From: Clostridia bacterium
GTDB lineage: Bacteria > Bacillota > Clostridia > Oscillospirales > CAG-272
Reading direction: 5' to 3'
NCBI GenBank assembly: GCA_017472305.1
Contig: JAFUQP010000041.1
Coordinates: 1 to 49,476 of the forward strand
DNA length: 49,476 nt
Both the position numbers and the translations under genes were made by a program. This document shows positions 14,426-23,913 of the stretch, in pieces. The stretch's first letter is position 1. The number at the start of each line of letters is the position of its first letter. Under the pieces are notes generated by a model. The model ran no database searches and was not told the DNA's origin. It saw only the letters and a program-made list of their open reading frames with translations.

Positions 14426-16972
14426 TTAAATTTTGCTCTCGATAAGAGTTGCCTCGGGAATATCCTCGGCATTTTCATAATAGGTTATGAAGCTGTCTAC
14501 AGCAAGGCAGCCCCAAGCCTCAGATGCGTTATCTACCACTCTGATGTAAACATTTGTTCCCATAAACGCGCTCAAATCAGCCTTGAAGAGGAACATAGTT
14601 CCCTCGTTTGTGTCTGCGTTATCGTTGTGGTATTTTGCTATAGCCTGGTTTGTAGATGCGTCTACTATCTCGATATAGCAGTTCTCGTTGTAGCCGCCGC
14701 CAAGCTTGAAGGTAATGAAGCCCGTGCCGCCGACTGTGAAGGCGGAGCTTGTAAGAGTACCGTGTGCGGCTTCCATCGAGCCTATAGCGTCCTCAACGCC
14801 CGTGAAGAGATAGTTTCCGTCCTTGTTGTAGAGCTTATTTGCCTGCCCCCAGAAGTGGTCCTGTCCCGATACGTAGCCGATTTCGGTATCGCCGAAGGTC
14901 TTATCGAGCGTCCAGCCTGTAAGGTCGCCGGTCTCAAAGTCGCCGTTGGTTACCTGGTAGGGGTCATTCTCGCCGAGAACAGTATCGGAGGGCTTGATGT
15001 CAACTGCGAGATTTGCCTTCTCGGGTACGCCTGCCGCTTCCTTGTAATAGGTTACGAAGCTGTCTGCGGTGATAAGTCCCCAGTTGCTTACGGAATTGTC
15101 AACTATGCGGATTTTAACGCTCCTGCCCATAAGCGAGGAGAGGTCTGCCTTGTACCAAACCATGTTAGCAAGGTTACTTCCGTTGTTGATTATGCCAATG
15201 CCCTTGTCGCTGAAGAGCCTGTTTGCGAAGCGAAGAAGCTCTTCCCCGCTCTCTGCGTCAATTATGGAGATGTAGCACTCGAGGGGATTTCCGCCGCCGC
15301 CGAGCATATAGGTGATATATCCCGAGCCGCCAACGGTGAACGCGGAGCTGGTAAGAGTACCCTTATGATACTCAAGCACGCCTGCACCCTCGTTAACGAT
15401 ACCCGAGAACAGGTATGCACCCTTCTTGTTGTAGGGAAGATTTTCTGCCCACCAGCCCGATGCGTTGGTTACTACGCCTATCTTGTCGCCCTCAAGCGTC
15501 CAACCGGTAAGGTCGCCCGACTCAAAGCCGCCGTTAGGTATCTGATACTCGCTCTCGGGCATCATATCAGACTCGTACTTAACGAAGAAGGACTCGCTGT
15601 CAATCCACAGGGGCTTTTCCTCCCAATAGGTCTTGACGCTGTCAAGAGTAATACAGCCAAGCTCGTCGCCCGATGCGTTAGCGTCTACTACCTCGATATA
15701 CATCGTTTCGCCAAGATATGCCGAGAAGTCTGCGTAATACTGAACCATATTCAGAAGGCGCATACCGTTCTGAACGTAGGGGAACTGATAGTTCCAGAAC
15801 TTGAAGTTGGAGTATCTTGCAACCTCGGTCGCCTCGCCGTCGCGCACAACCATAAATCTTAAGTAGGTCTTGCTGTTATCCGAGCAGCCGCCGAGCTTGT
15901 AGGTTATGTAGCCCGAGCCGCCAAGCACGAACTCCGAGGAGCGCATAACGCCTGTTGCAGAGGGCATATACTTTCCGTAATGGTAATCTCCGTCGCGCGA
16001 ATAGGGGATATTTTCATTCCACCAAACACTCTCGGTGTTTACACCCTCGTTGGAGAATGCATCACCCTCAACTACAGTCCAGCCTGCAAGCGAGCCAAGC
16101 TCGAAGCCGCCGTTCTTGATTTCATATTCCGACGGAGCCTCTGCCTCGTCCTCATAATCAATTACCTTTGTAAAGAAGTTTCCCTCGGTCTGGGGGTCCT
16201 GGCTGTCGCCGATTCTGATATCGTCCACAGCTATATAGCCGTAGTAGTGGCTCTCGTCGTTATCTACTACTCTGATGTAGACCTCTTTTCCTGCATATTC
16301 CGAAAGGTCTACGTAATACTCGTAGAAGTTATCGGTGTTATATACACCCGAGGCGTATCTGTCGGGCATTACGTATTCCTCGGTATGCTCGTGGAAATAC
16401 TCGTTGGTCTGCATTGCGATAAGCTTATCGTTTTCCTTAAGATAGAAGCCAACGAAGCAAAGCTTCTCCCTTGCCTTCGCGGGAGCGCCCGTACCCTTAC
16501 CTACGGTAAGCGCGCCGCCTGCAAGCTTCAGGCTGACAGTGCCGTCACTCGGAACTGTGAAGCTTGCCGAGCGGATAGCTCCGACTCTTGCGCCGGAATA
16601 CTTGCCGTGGAAGCCCTTACCGGTAAGATACCAGTTACCCGTCTGATTGATTGCCAGAACGTTATTGTTCGCATCGCCCTCAAAGCTAAAGGTCTTTTGT
16701 GACGATACGCAATCGTCGTCAAAGGCATTTCCGTATTCAACAGTCCAGCCCGAAAGGTCTGCCGACTCAAAGCCTCCGTTAACTATTTGCTCGGCGTCGC
16801 CGGAACCGGAGATAGAGCCCGAGCCGCCTGTGCCGCTGCCGGAGCCGCCTGTGCCGCTGCCCGAGCCGCCGCCTGTGCCGTCGTCCTTATTGAACCAGTC
16901 GCAGCCGACAAGCCCGACGCACAAAAGTATTATACATAAAATACTTGAAATTACAATCTTTATTTTACGCAT
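14426..16972 (-). CDS. Lipoprotein with four tandem binding-module-like repeats
   Basis: 848 residues. Lipobox LVGC with Cys24, then a Gly/Ser/Thr linker (to about residue 60) that would hold the protein away from the membrane. Four repeats of about 190-230 residues follow, each with NGGFE or NGDFE plus GW at its start (near 62, 285, 490 and 690), then a SGYITY or TGFITF strand, a K-L-G-G or M-L-G-G turn, VVDN or VDAN, and a closing D(S/D)..TYY or equivalent. Wholly non-catalytic in appearance. Adjacent genes are GH32 enzymes, so it is inferred to hold fructan at the surface near the enzymes and the ABC importer. Sugar-binding residues cannot be named without a structure. Confidence 0.7.
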   Translation of the reverse strand: MRKIKIVISSILCIILLCVGLVGCDWFNKDDGTGGGSGSGTGGSGSGTGGSGSISGSGDAEQIVNGGFESADLSGWTVEYGNAFDDDCVSSQKTFSFEGDANNNVLAINQTGNWYLTGKGFHGKYSGARVGAIRSASFTVPSDGTVSLKLAGGALTVGKGTGAPAKAREKLCFVGFYLKENDKLIAMQTNEYFHEHTEEYVMPDRYASGVYNTDNFYEYYVDLSEYAGKEVYIRVVDNDESHYYGYIAVDDIRIGDSQDPQTEGNFFTKVIDYEDEAEAPSEYEIKNGGFELGSLAGWTVVEGDAFSNEGVNTESVWWNENIPYSRDGDYHYGKYMPSATGVMRSSEFVLGGSGYITYKLGGCSDNSKTYLRFMVVRDGEATEVARYSNFKFWNYQFPYVQNGMRLLNMVQYYADFSAYLGETMYIEVVDANASGDELGCITLDSVKTYWEEKPLWIDSESFFVKYESDMMPESEYQIPNGGFESGDLTGWTLEGDKIGVVTNASGWWAENLPYNKKGAYLFSGIVNEGAGVLEYHKGTLTSSAFTVGGSGYITYMLGGGGNPLECYISIIDAESGEELLRFANRLFSDKGIGIINNGSNLANMVWYKADLSSLMGRSVKIRIVDNSVSNWGLITADSFVTYYKEAAGVPEKANLAVDIKPSDTVLGENDPYQVTNGDFETGDLTGWTLDKTFGDTEIGYVSGQDHFWGQANKLYNKDGNYLFTGVEDAIGSMEAAHGTLTSSAFTVGGTGFITFKLGGGYNENCYIEIVDASTNQAIAKYHNDNADTNEGTMFLFKADLSAFMGTNVYIRVVDNASEAWGCLAVDSFITYYENAEDIPEATLIESKI

Positions 16973-16982
16973 ATATCCCCCT

Positions 16983-19586
16983 TTAGTCGCCGAGGTTACC
17001 CATATTGCCGTAGTAAGGAGGCGTTACGGTGTCGCTGTAAGCGCTGCCCATACGGTAAATGCTAAGCTCGGTGAACTTAATGTTCGCATTGTTGTCAAAG
17101 ACCTTCAGATAGTCGGAGTCGCCGTATCTCGGATATATTCTCGTCGTGAAGCTGATTACTCCGTCAACATAAACCTCGAGCATAGAACGGTCGAGAAGTA
17201 TCGTTATCTCGTACTCGTTTTTGACTTTAGCCCATGTGTGGCTCGGCTGACGGTTAACGTAATCGAGCAGCGAGGACTGAATTCTCTCAACGTAAACGCC
17301 GCGCTCCGAGAATATAATTTCGGTCTTCTCGGTCTTTCCGTCAACGGTGTTCGGATTGTATCTGAGAAGGAAGCCGCCTGCGTATTCGGGGCTTGTGGGG
17401 TCAAGCACGAGCTTTGCCCTGATTTCGAGCATATCGCCGCGAAGCTCGGAAATCTCGCTGTTGACCTCGTCAACCGTCACTCCCTCTCCGCTGTAGGAAT
17501 AGAGCGTTTCCTTTCTAAGAAGCTCAACCTCCTTGATAGGCTCGCGAATAACGTCTGTTCCGTCGTCGGTGAGCCAAAGCTCAAGCGGAATTGCGAAGTT
17601 GTGCGCCCAGCCTGCGGTGTAGTTCTGTGCAGTGCCTGCGTCCTTGCCCTGTGCAATTGCGTAAAGTATGGTTCTGCCGTCCTCGTAGCTCGTCTTGCCG
17701 CTTGCGATATCCTCCTCGGTAAGGAAGCAGAAGCCGTTCTGACCTGTGTAAACGCCTCTTCCGAGGTCAAAGAGTCTCGGCTGGTCGTTATCCGCAATAA
17801 ATCTGCAGGTGTTCTTATCAAACTCGCCTATCCAGTAGTAGCACTCAACGGTGTAGCCGTCAACAGTGTACTGAGGACAGTCGAAGAGAATGTACTTTGT
17901 TTTAGAGCCGTCCTTGGTGCTGATGGGAAGCATTACCACGCACTCCCAGTGCGCGCCCTGCTCGGGATATCTGTTATAATCGCACTGATAGAGATATCCG
18001 CGGTGCTCCCACTCTCTCATATTCTCAGAGGTATAGATAACCGCCGAGCCGCCCGCGCCGGGAATAGAGGTGGAAACCATCATATAATAGGTGCCGTCGT
18101 CATACCAGACGAAGGGGTCGCGGAACTGCTCGCGCTCGCCCTGCGAGTTGTCGTTAGGCTGGGTAATAACCAGCTTATCCTCAACAATCCACTCGGTAAG
18201 ATAGGGGTCATTAGGGTCTGCCGCGTGTGCAAACGCAACGTTCTGTCCGCCGTGGTTAGGATTGCCGTACAAATTCGTTCCTGCCGTGATAGCAAGCCAG
18301 GGCGTGCCGTCAGGGCCTATGCAGGCGCCGCCGGTCCAGATTCCCTCGGGACAGATTCCCGCTGTGGGAACGACCGCGTCCTTGACGTACTTCCAGTGAA
18401 TCATATCCTCGCTGGCTATATGAGCCCAACGAATCTGCGACCAATAGGGTCCTGCGGGATTATGCTGATAGAATACGTGATACATACCCTTGTAGTAGAA
18501 GGGAGAATGAGGCTCATTCATCCATACCGCCGGGGGTATTGCGTGATACTGGGGACGGTAGCGGTCGCCCTCGTAAACAGAGGAATCGAGCGCGATATCC
18601 TTGAAGTCAAGCGCGGGGTGCGCGTCGGTGGAATCGGTATCGCCGTATATTTCGCCTATTGCCTTGGGTGTCAGAGCGGAGGAATAAATACGAACCTCGT
18701 CAAGAAGTCCCGACACCATCTGTCTTTTAATACCGAATTCAATCTGAGGGCTGACGTAGCAGCCTACGCGAAGGGGCTCCTCGGTGTAGATTATGCTCGT
18801 TGCAACAAGCTCGGGTATAATCGCCTCGTAAGCCATCTCGCCGTTATAGAAGAGTCCGATATATCCCGTGTTACCGTCGAAGGTAACCGCAACGTGCGAC
18901 CACTCGTAGAGAGGAAGCGCGTTAATCGGGTCGTAGAAGCCTACAACGAAGTCCTCCTCGGTTTCCTCGTTATGCAGAGCAAGCTGCACTCCCCAAAGTC
19001 CGAGTCTGCCGTAGCCGAGAAGGAAGCCCTCGCACATCTCGATATCTCCCTTGTTGATTATCGAGGTCATACGGGTATGACCTGCCGCGTCGGAGGCGCC
19101 GTCGTAGTGAACTATGTTCTCGAAAACTCTCGGAGCTACCCAGGCAGACATAGTGATTGCCGAGGATGGAGCGTTAAAGTCCCTGTTAACTATATTGTTT
19201 GAGAAGCCGTCCATATACAGGGCGTTGCCCTTTACACCGGGTCTTCTTAAGGGGTCGTTCGGCTCCTTGAAAAGGCTATCGGCATTCTGATCGTTAAATA
19301 CGTAGTTAATAGTATAATCCTTGCCGCTGACCGTCTCCTTCGTAAGGCTGCCTGTCGTTTCGTCAAGAGAATAATTCAGAACGAGCGAGCTCTTACCGTC
19401 CGTGTCGGTGCTACCGCCAGAGCCGCTGCCGCTGCCACCCGTACCGCCGCCCGAGCCATCGCCTGAGCCGCCCGAGCCGCCGTTATCCGTATCCTGATTA
19501 CCCCAGGGCAGCTCAAAGCAGCTTGTCAGCGTGCCCACAAGCATAACCGATACGAGTATTAATGCTATAAGTCTTTTAAGTTTCAT
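16983..19586 (-). CDS. Surface GH32 lipoprotein with LamG-like domain and atypical nucleophile
   Basis: 867 residues. Lipobox LTSC (Cys23) and a Gly/Ser linker to about 65. Residues 68-310 form a LamG/concanavalin-like domain (LVLNYSLDET, ITMSAWVAP, EWSHVAVTFDG, GLLDEVRIYSSAL). The GH32 propeller spans about 340-680, with a beta-sandwich after it. The first catalytic motif reads WMNEPHSP: Glu358 stands where the family has the nucleophile Asp of WMNDPNG. The other two are present: FRDPFVW (Asp490) and HWECV (Glu548). It may be a subfamily with altered mechanism or specificity, or a fructan-binding pseudoenzyme. Gaps to both neighbours are under 11 bases. Confidence 0.85.
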   Translation of the reverse strand: MKLKRLIALILVSVMLVGTLTSCFELPWGNQDTDNGGSGGSGDGSGGGTGGSGSGSGGSTDTDGKSSLVLNYSLDETTGSLTKETVSGKDYTINYVFNDQNADSLFKEPNDPLRRPGVKGNALYMDGFSNNIVNRDFNAPSSAITMSAWVAPRVFENIVHYDGASDAAGHTRMTSIINKGDIEMCEGFLLGYGRLGLWGVQLALHNEETEEDFVVGFYDPINALPLYEWSHVAVTFDGNTGYIGLFYNGEMAYEAIIPELVATSIIYTEEPLRVGCYVSPQIEFGIKRQMVSGLLDEVRIYSSALTPKAIGEIYGDTDSTDAHPALDFKDIALDSSVYEGDRYRPQYHAIPPAVWMNEPHSPFYYKGMYHVFYQHNPAGPYWSQIRWAHIASEDMIHWKYVKDAVVPTAGICPEGIWTGGACIGPDGTPWLAITAGTNLYGNPNHGGQNVAFAHAADPNDPYLTEWIVEDKLVITQPNDNSQGEREQFRDPFVWYDDGTYYMMVSTSIPGAGGSAVIYTSENMREWEHRGYLYQCDYNRYPEQGAHWECVVMLPISTKDGSKTKYILFDCPQYTVDGYTVECYYWIGEFDKNTCRFIADNDQPRLFDLGRGVYTGQNGFCFLTEEDIASGKTSYEDGRTILYAIAQGKDAGTAQNYTAGWAHNFAIPLELWLTDDGTDVIREPIKEVELLRKETLYSYSGEGVTVDEVNSEISELRGDMLEIRAKLVLDPTSPEYAGGFLLRYNPNTVDGKTEKTEIIFSERGVYVERIQSSLLDYVNRQPSHTWAKVKNEYEITILLDRSMLEVYVDGVISFTTRIYPRYGDSDYLKVFDNNANIKFTELSIYRMGSAYSDTVTPPYYGNMGNLGD

Positions 19587-19592
19587 AAAACC

Positions 19593-20510
19593 TCACATTT
19601 TAAGCCCGGACGTACCAAAGCCTTGAACAATGTATTTTTGTGCCGCAACGTAAGTCACGAAGATAGGTATGCTGGTAATTACGAGAGACGCCATAATCTC
19701 GCCCGTCGTAATGCCTTCTATACTCTGGATTGTGGTCAACGCCGTCTGTATCGGAAGCAGGGGCCACGTTCCGTCGCTGGCAGAGGGTAATATCATCGAC
19801 GGCCAGAGATAATCGTTCCAGACACCGATGAAGCAGAACACTGCCACCGTTGCGAGTATGGGCTTGGAGAGCGGCATTATTACCTTGAAGAATACTCCGA
19901 GAGTATTTGCTCCGTCTATTCTTGCCGCCTCCTCATATTCCTTTGGAATGTTCTGGAAGAACTGTGTAAAGAGGAATATGTTGAATATACTGATGGATGC
20001 CGGAAGTATTACGCCTAAGACCGACATCTGTTGCTTCAGTCCGAGCATTATCTTAACTATCGAGTAAAGCGGAATAATTGATGTTTCCACAGGTACGACG
20101 ATTAAGAAAATAATCAGGAAGGACAGAAGCCTTTTGCCGGGAAATACGAGCTTTGCCATAACGTAGCCCGCAAGCCCGTTGACGAGTATATTGATTACTA
20201 TAACTATGCCCGCGTATAAAAAGCTGTTGAGGGCATATTTCCAGATATCGTAACCGAGGAGAACGTTTTTATAGTTTTCAAAAGCAATTCCCAAATGGGC
20301 AAGGTCGGGAAGGAACATATTCAAGGTTCCCACGCTTTCAGCGTAAGCGACCTCGCCCTTCGTGGATGTTGCCAGCATATACAGTATGGGAAGTATGAAT
20401 ATCAGGGATAGAATTATTCCGACAACGTAATAAACTATCTCCTTTACGTTTTTCCTGACCGGCGCTTTATTGGGCCTAAAGTTAGGTAAATCCTGTGTAA
20501 ATTTATCCAT
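19593..20510 (-). CDS. Sugar ABC transporter permease, MalG type
   Basis: 305 residues, inner-membrane subunit of a CUT1-type importer. Six membrane helices start near residue 27. The EAA loop that contacts the ATPase is clear: EYEEAARIDGANTLGVFF, then IMPLSKP. It ends close to GFGTSGLKM, typical of MalG-like proteins (a short C-terminal tail). It starts 1 base after the partner permease stops, so translation is coupled. With the binding protein and the ATPase at the front of the operon it makes a complete importer, inferred to carry fructose oligomers released by the surface GH32 enzymes. Confidence 0.93.
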   Translation of the reverse strand: MDKFTQDLPNFRPNKAPVRKNVKEIVYYVVGIILSLIFILPILYMLATSTKGEVAYAESVGTLNMFLPDLAHLGIAFENYKNVLLGYDIWKYALNSFLYAGIVIVINILVNGLAGYVMAKLVFPGKRLLSFLIIFLIVVPVETSIIPLYSIVKIMLGLKQQMSVLGVILPASISIFNIFLFTQFFQNIPKEYEEAARIDGANTLGVFFKVIMPLSKPILATVAVFCFIGVWNDYLWPSMILPSASDGTWPLLPIQTALTTIQSIEGITTGEIMASLVITSIPIFVTYVAAQKYIVQGFGTSGLKM

Positions 20511-20511
20511 A

Positions 20512-21483
20512 TCACTTCTCCCTGAACAGTCTGCGTTGTATAAGCGTTATACCGCCGATAAAGATAGTCATAAGCAGCGCCACAGCCGAGGATTCTCCTA
20601 CAAGGCGCTTGGTATAACCGCTGTTATACATATAATAGGATAGGGTTACCGTATGGCTCATATATCCCGTCATAAGCATTGGCTGAGTCAGAATTCTGCA
20701 AGCACCGATAAATACGGTGATAAGTATGTAAACGAAGGTGGAGCGAAGCCCGACCCAGGTCACGTTCCAGAACTGATGCCAACGGCTTGCGCCGTCGAGG
20801 GACGCCGCCTCGTAAAGGTCCTTTCTGATATTCGAAAGACCCGAAAGGAAAATCAGCATCTGATAGCCACAGCCCTGCCATGCGCTGAGCACTATAATGC
20901 AGGGCATAGCGGTTTCGGGGTCACGAAGCCAGTCGTGCGGCGGAATGCCGAACATACCAAGCAGCGAGTTCAGAAGTCCCCCCTCACCGGGTGCCAGAAT
21001 CTGAAGCCACAAAAACGAGGTAACCGAAAGCGAAATAACAACCGGAGCAAAGAAGCAAACCTTGAAGATTTTACTTCCGAAGCAGGGACGGTTTACAAAG
21101 AGCGCGAGCAAAAGCGCAAGTCCAATCTGAAGCGGAACTACTCCGATAACGAATGTAAGAGTATTCTTTATCGCGTTATAGAGCATACCCTTTTCGGATA
21201 TCTCCTCAATAATCTCGACAAAGTTCTCAAGCTTTACGAAGCTTATATCGTTCGGCTTCAGAAGGTAGTAATCTGTGAACGCATAGCCGAGTGAGTATAA
21301 AATCGGCAATAATACGAACAGGAAGGCAAGCAGCACCGCAGGCAAAAGCATAAGATATGCCGTCACCGTGGATTTAACTCTGTAAACCTCTCTGCGCCTC
21401 TTTGCGGTGGCAAGGTCGTAAACGGCGAAGCCACCGAAGGCGAGTAAAAACAATCCTAAAATTAATATTGACGTATCAATCAT
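20512..21483 (-). CDS. Sugar ABC transporter permease, MalF/UgpA type
   Basis: 323 residues. An extra hydrophobic segment at residues 5-25 precedes the usual six helices that start near 42 (LMLLPAVLLAFLFVLLPILY). EAA loop: LYEAASLDGASRWHQFW, followed by VTWVGLRS in place of the usual ITxPxLxP, so the Pro residues of the loop are changed. It pairs with the MalG-type permease 1 base downstream, and lies 19 bases after the binding-protein gene. Confidence 0.93.
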   Translation of the reverse strand: MIDTSILILGLFLLAFGGFAVYDLATAKRRREVYRVKSTVTAYLMLLPAVLLAFLFVLLPILYSLGYAFTDYYLLKPNDISFVKLENFVEIIEEISEKGMLYNAIKNTLTFVIGVVPLQIGLALLLALFVNRPCFGSKIFKVCFFAPVVISLSVTSFLWLQILAPGEGGLLNSLLGMFGIPPHDWLRDPETAMPCIIVLSAWQGCGYQMLIFLSGLSNIRKDLYEAASLDGASRWHQFWNVTWVGLRSTFVYILITVFIGACRILTQPMLMTGYMSHTVTLSYYMYNSGYTKRLVGESSAVALLMTIFIGGITLIQRRLFREK

Positions 21484-21502
21484 TTTCTCTTTAGTTTGTT
21501 TA

Positions 21503-22849
21503 TCAGCGGTCTTTTACTTCGTCAATTGCATCCTGAAGGGTGTTCTTCGCTGAGTTGAGAAGGTCGGATACGTTTCCTTTGCCAAGACCGAAGATAACCT
21601 GGTTGAAGGTTGTGGAGAAGGTGGGGTACGCAACGGTTACGGGACGCTCCTTGCCGCTTATCTCAAGCTGCTTGAGAAGGGTGTACTCGGGAGAGCCTGC
21701 CTCGTAGTTCTTTACTACGTCCTTACGGGCGGGAATCATACCGGTTGCGTTAGTGATAGCCTCGGAGCTCTCTGGGGAGGTCATCCACTTAAGAAGCTCG
21801 AGAGCTGCGGTTTTGTCGGTGTGGTGGTTGTTGGTGATTGCGTAGGACCAGCTGCCTGTTGCGCTTGCTGCTACTACGTCCTTGGGATAAGGAAGAAGTC
21901 CCCAGTCGTCACGCGAAGCGAAATTCTCTCTGTACTTGTTGTCAAGGTCGGGAATAGTCCAGCCCGAGGAGAGATACATTCCCACCTTACCGGTGAAGAA
22001 ATCGGTAGCACCGATTGCGTAAGAGGTATATTCCGCGGAAATGAGGTCTTTTATAAACTGGAAGCCCTTCGCGGTTGCCGCAGAGTTGTAATAGCCGCCG
22101 GCAGTAAGGCCGTCAGCAGAAACGAAGCTGCCGCCCGCCGCGTAAATGAAGGGATAGAGAAGGTAGGGCGCGGTCTCGTCCTTGGTAGCGTCGATACGCA
22201 TATCAACCGCGGTGACGCCGTGCGACTTAAGCCTTGCGCAAACGGCCTTGAACTCTTCGAAGGTCCAGGGGTTCTCAGCAGTGTAGGCCGATACGTCAAT
22301 GCCTGCGTCACGGAAGATTTTCTTGTTATAGAAGAAGCCTGCGCTAGACTCCTGAATGGGAAGACCGTAGAGCTTGCCCTCGTACATGTTGAGCGAGAAG
22401 AACTTGTTCTGCTCCTCCTCGGAAATAAGGTCGGTTATGTCGTAGAGAAGCTCGGAGTTCGCGTATGCCGCCGTGTTGGGCGCGTCGAAGGTGATTATGT
22501 CTGCAAGAGTACCCTCAAGCTGGTTATTCATAAGCTCGGTCTCATAGCCCGATGCACCTGCGGAGCGAGCCTTGAATATAGCCTGAGCCTTGATTTTCTG
22601 ATCCTTATAGGCAGTGTTGAAGGCGTTGATTCTCTTCTGATATGCCTGACCCTCGGTCGAGGACTTATCAACGTGGAACATAATCTTTACTATGGTATTA
22701 CCCTCGGAATCGGTGGATGACGAGCCGCCGTCACCGCCATTTCCGCCGCCGTCACCGCCATTTCCGCCGCCGCCGAAGCAGGATACCATACCAAGTAACA
22801 TCGTGAACACAAGCATAATTAAGGTGATTGAAGCAAAAAGCCTTTTCAT
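21503..22849 (-). CDS. Extracellular sugar-binding lipoprotein of the ABC importer
   Basis: 448 residues, family 1 solute-binding protein. Lipobox MVSC (Cys24) followed by a Gly/Asp linker made from an 18-base DNA repeat (around 22730-22775). Mature part: KIMFHVDKSSTEGQAYQKRI, DIITFDAPNTAAYANSELL, LYGLPIQESSAGFFYNKKIF, and GKVGMYLSSGWTIPDL, all landmarks of this family. It captures the sugar outside the membrane and delivers it to the two permeases encoded next. Specificity is inferred from the surrounding fructan genes. The 36-base gap upstream separates it from the LacI gene. Confidence 0.93.
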   Translation of the reverse strand: MKRLFASITLIMLVFTMLLGMVSCFGGGGNGGDGGGNGGDGGSSSTDSEGNTIVKIMFHVDKSSTEGQAYQKRINAFNTAYKDQKIKAQAIFKARSAGASGYETELMNNQLEGTLADIITFDAPNTAAYANSELLYDITDLISEEEQNKFFSLNMYEGKLYGLPIQESSAGFFYNKKIFRDAGIDVSAYTAENPWTFEEFKAVCARLKSHGVTAVDMRIDATKDETAPYLLYPFIYAAGGSFVSADGLTAGGYYNSAATAKGFQFIKDLISAEYTSYAIGATDFFTGKVGMYLSSGWTIPDLDNKYRENFASRDDWGLLPYPKDVVAASATGSWSYAITNNHHTDKTAALELLKWMTSPESSEAITNATGMIPARKDVVKNYEAGSPEYTLLKQLEISGKERPVTVAYPTFSTTFNQVIFGLGKGNVSDLLNSAKNTLQDAIDEVKDR

Positions 22850-22885
22850 ATCTTTTCTCCTTTTTACAACCCGTGGGTTGTTTTT

Positions 22886-23854
22886 TTATTTTGTGGTTGC
22901 GCCAAGTACAAATTTTGTCTTAAGAACGGTTCTAGTGCAGGTTTCTTCGCTGTGAATTTTCTTAATGAGCAGTCTGACAACCTGCCTTGCCATCTCCTCA
23001 ATAGGCTGCTCAACGCTTGTTATGTTGCTTATTCCCCACTGCTTGAAGATGCCGTCGTAGGAAACTATCTGCAGGTCCTCGGGAACTCTTTTTCCAAGCT
23101 CCAGTGCAGCCTCGTAAAAGACCTGCGATATAGTATAGCCCGAAACGAAAACTCCGTCAACGTCCGCATACTTTTCCAAAAAGTCTGCAACAACAACGGC
23201 CTCCTCGCCGTGCTGAATGACCTCGTTTACAAGCCTAGGCGGCATACCGTATTCCGCCATAACGTCAAGGTATGCACGCTCTCTTTCGAGGACCTCGGAG
23301 GCGACCAGGGGCTTTGAGCCTATGAAGCCAACCCTCTCTGCGCCTCGCTCAATCATATATCTTATTGCCTTTTTCGTTGCGTCGTAGTTGTCGCTTGTGA
23401 CGTAGGGTATATCCTTTCCAAACGATCTGTCAATAGAAACGATAGGACAGTCCTGAAGCTCATCCTCCTCGTGCATATAGTGAGTAACGAAAACAGCTCC
23501 GTCTACCTCTCTGTGCTTGATTTTCGTAATTATCTCGGCTTCCTTATCAACCTTTTGCTGTGAGGAAACCAAAAGCACCGAATATCCGAACCTGCACGCC
23601 TCGTCCTCGACGTAATATGCAAGCTTTGCAAAGAAGGGGTGGTTTATGACGGGTACCAAAAGAGCAATAATGCGCGTTTCGTTCTTTCTTAACCTGAAGG
23701 CCATATTGTTACGCGAATAGTTAAGAGCCTTCATTGCCTCAAGAACCTTTTCACGGGTCTTTTTTCCTACCGCCTTTTCGTTGTTTATTACTCTTGAAAC
23801 CGTACCGACGCCTACTCCGGCGTATTTCGCTACGTCTTTAATTGTTGTATCCAA
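22886..23854 (-). CDS. LacI-family regulator of the fructan operon
   Basis: 322 residues from a TTG at 23854, chosen because AGAGGT lies 6 bases before it and because the protein then starts like other LacI members (DTTIKDVAKYAGVGVGTVSRVINN); an ATG 15 bases upstream contains that site. Residues 1-55 bind DNA, with a hinge helix REKVLEAMKALNYSRN; the remainder is a periplasmic-binding-protein-like sensor (IIALLVPVINHPFFAKL, DGVFVSGY, SVEQPIEEMARQVV). Likely target: the two TGGAAA-NN-TTTCCA palindromes around the operon promoter at 31338-31406. Likely inducer: fructose or a small fructoside. Its place in the middle of the operon makes it autoregulated. Confidence 0.9.
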   Translation of the reverse strand: MDTTIKDVAKYAGVGVGTVSRVINNEKAVGKKTREKVLEAMKALNYSRNNMAFRLRKNETRIIALLVPVINHPFFAKLAYYVEDEACRFGYSVLLVSSQQKVDKEAEIITKIKHREVDGAVFVTHYMHEEDELQDCPIVSIDRSFGKDIPYVTSDNYDATKKAIRYMIERGAERVGFIGSKPLVASEVLERERAYLDVMAEYGMPPRLVNEVIQHGEEAVVVADFLEKYADVDGVFVSGYTISQVFYEAALELGKRVPEDLQIVSYDGIFKQWGISNITSVEQPIEEMARQVVRLLIKKIHSEETCTRTVLKTKFVLGATTK

Positions 23855-23913
23855 ATATCTACCTCTCATAATAGCGCCTCAGCCGTTCAAACGGCAATCG
23901 GCAAGAACATGGG

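Noticed and set aside
16647-19202. An 851-codon plus-strand frame opposite the GH32 and repeat genes
   Set aside because: It crosses two real minus-strand genes and their gap, and its composition mirrors their codon bias.
22730-22775. An 18-base repeat as a separate element
   Set aside because: It encodes the Gly/Asp linker after the lipobox of the sugar-binding protein and needs no other explanation.
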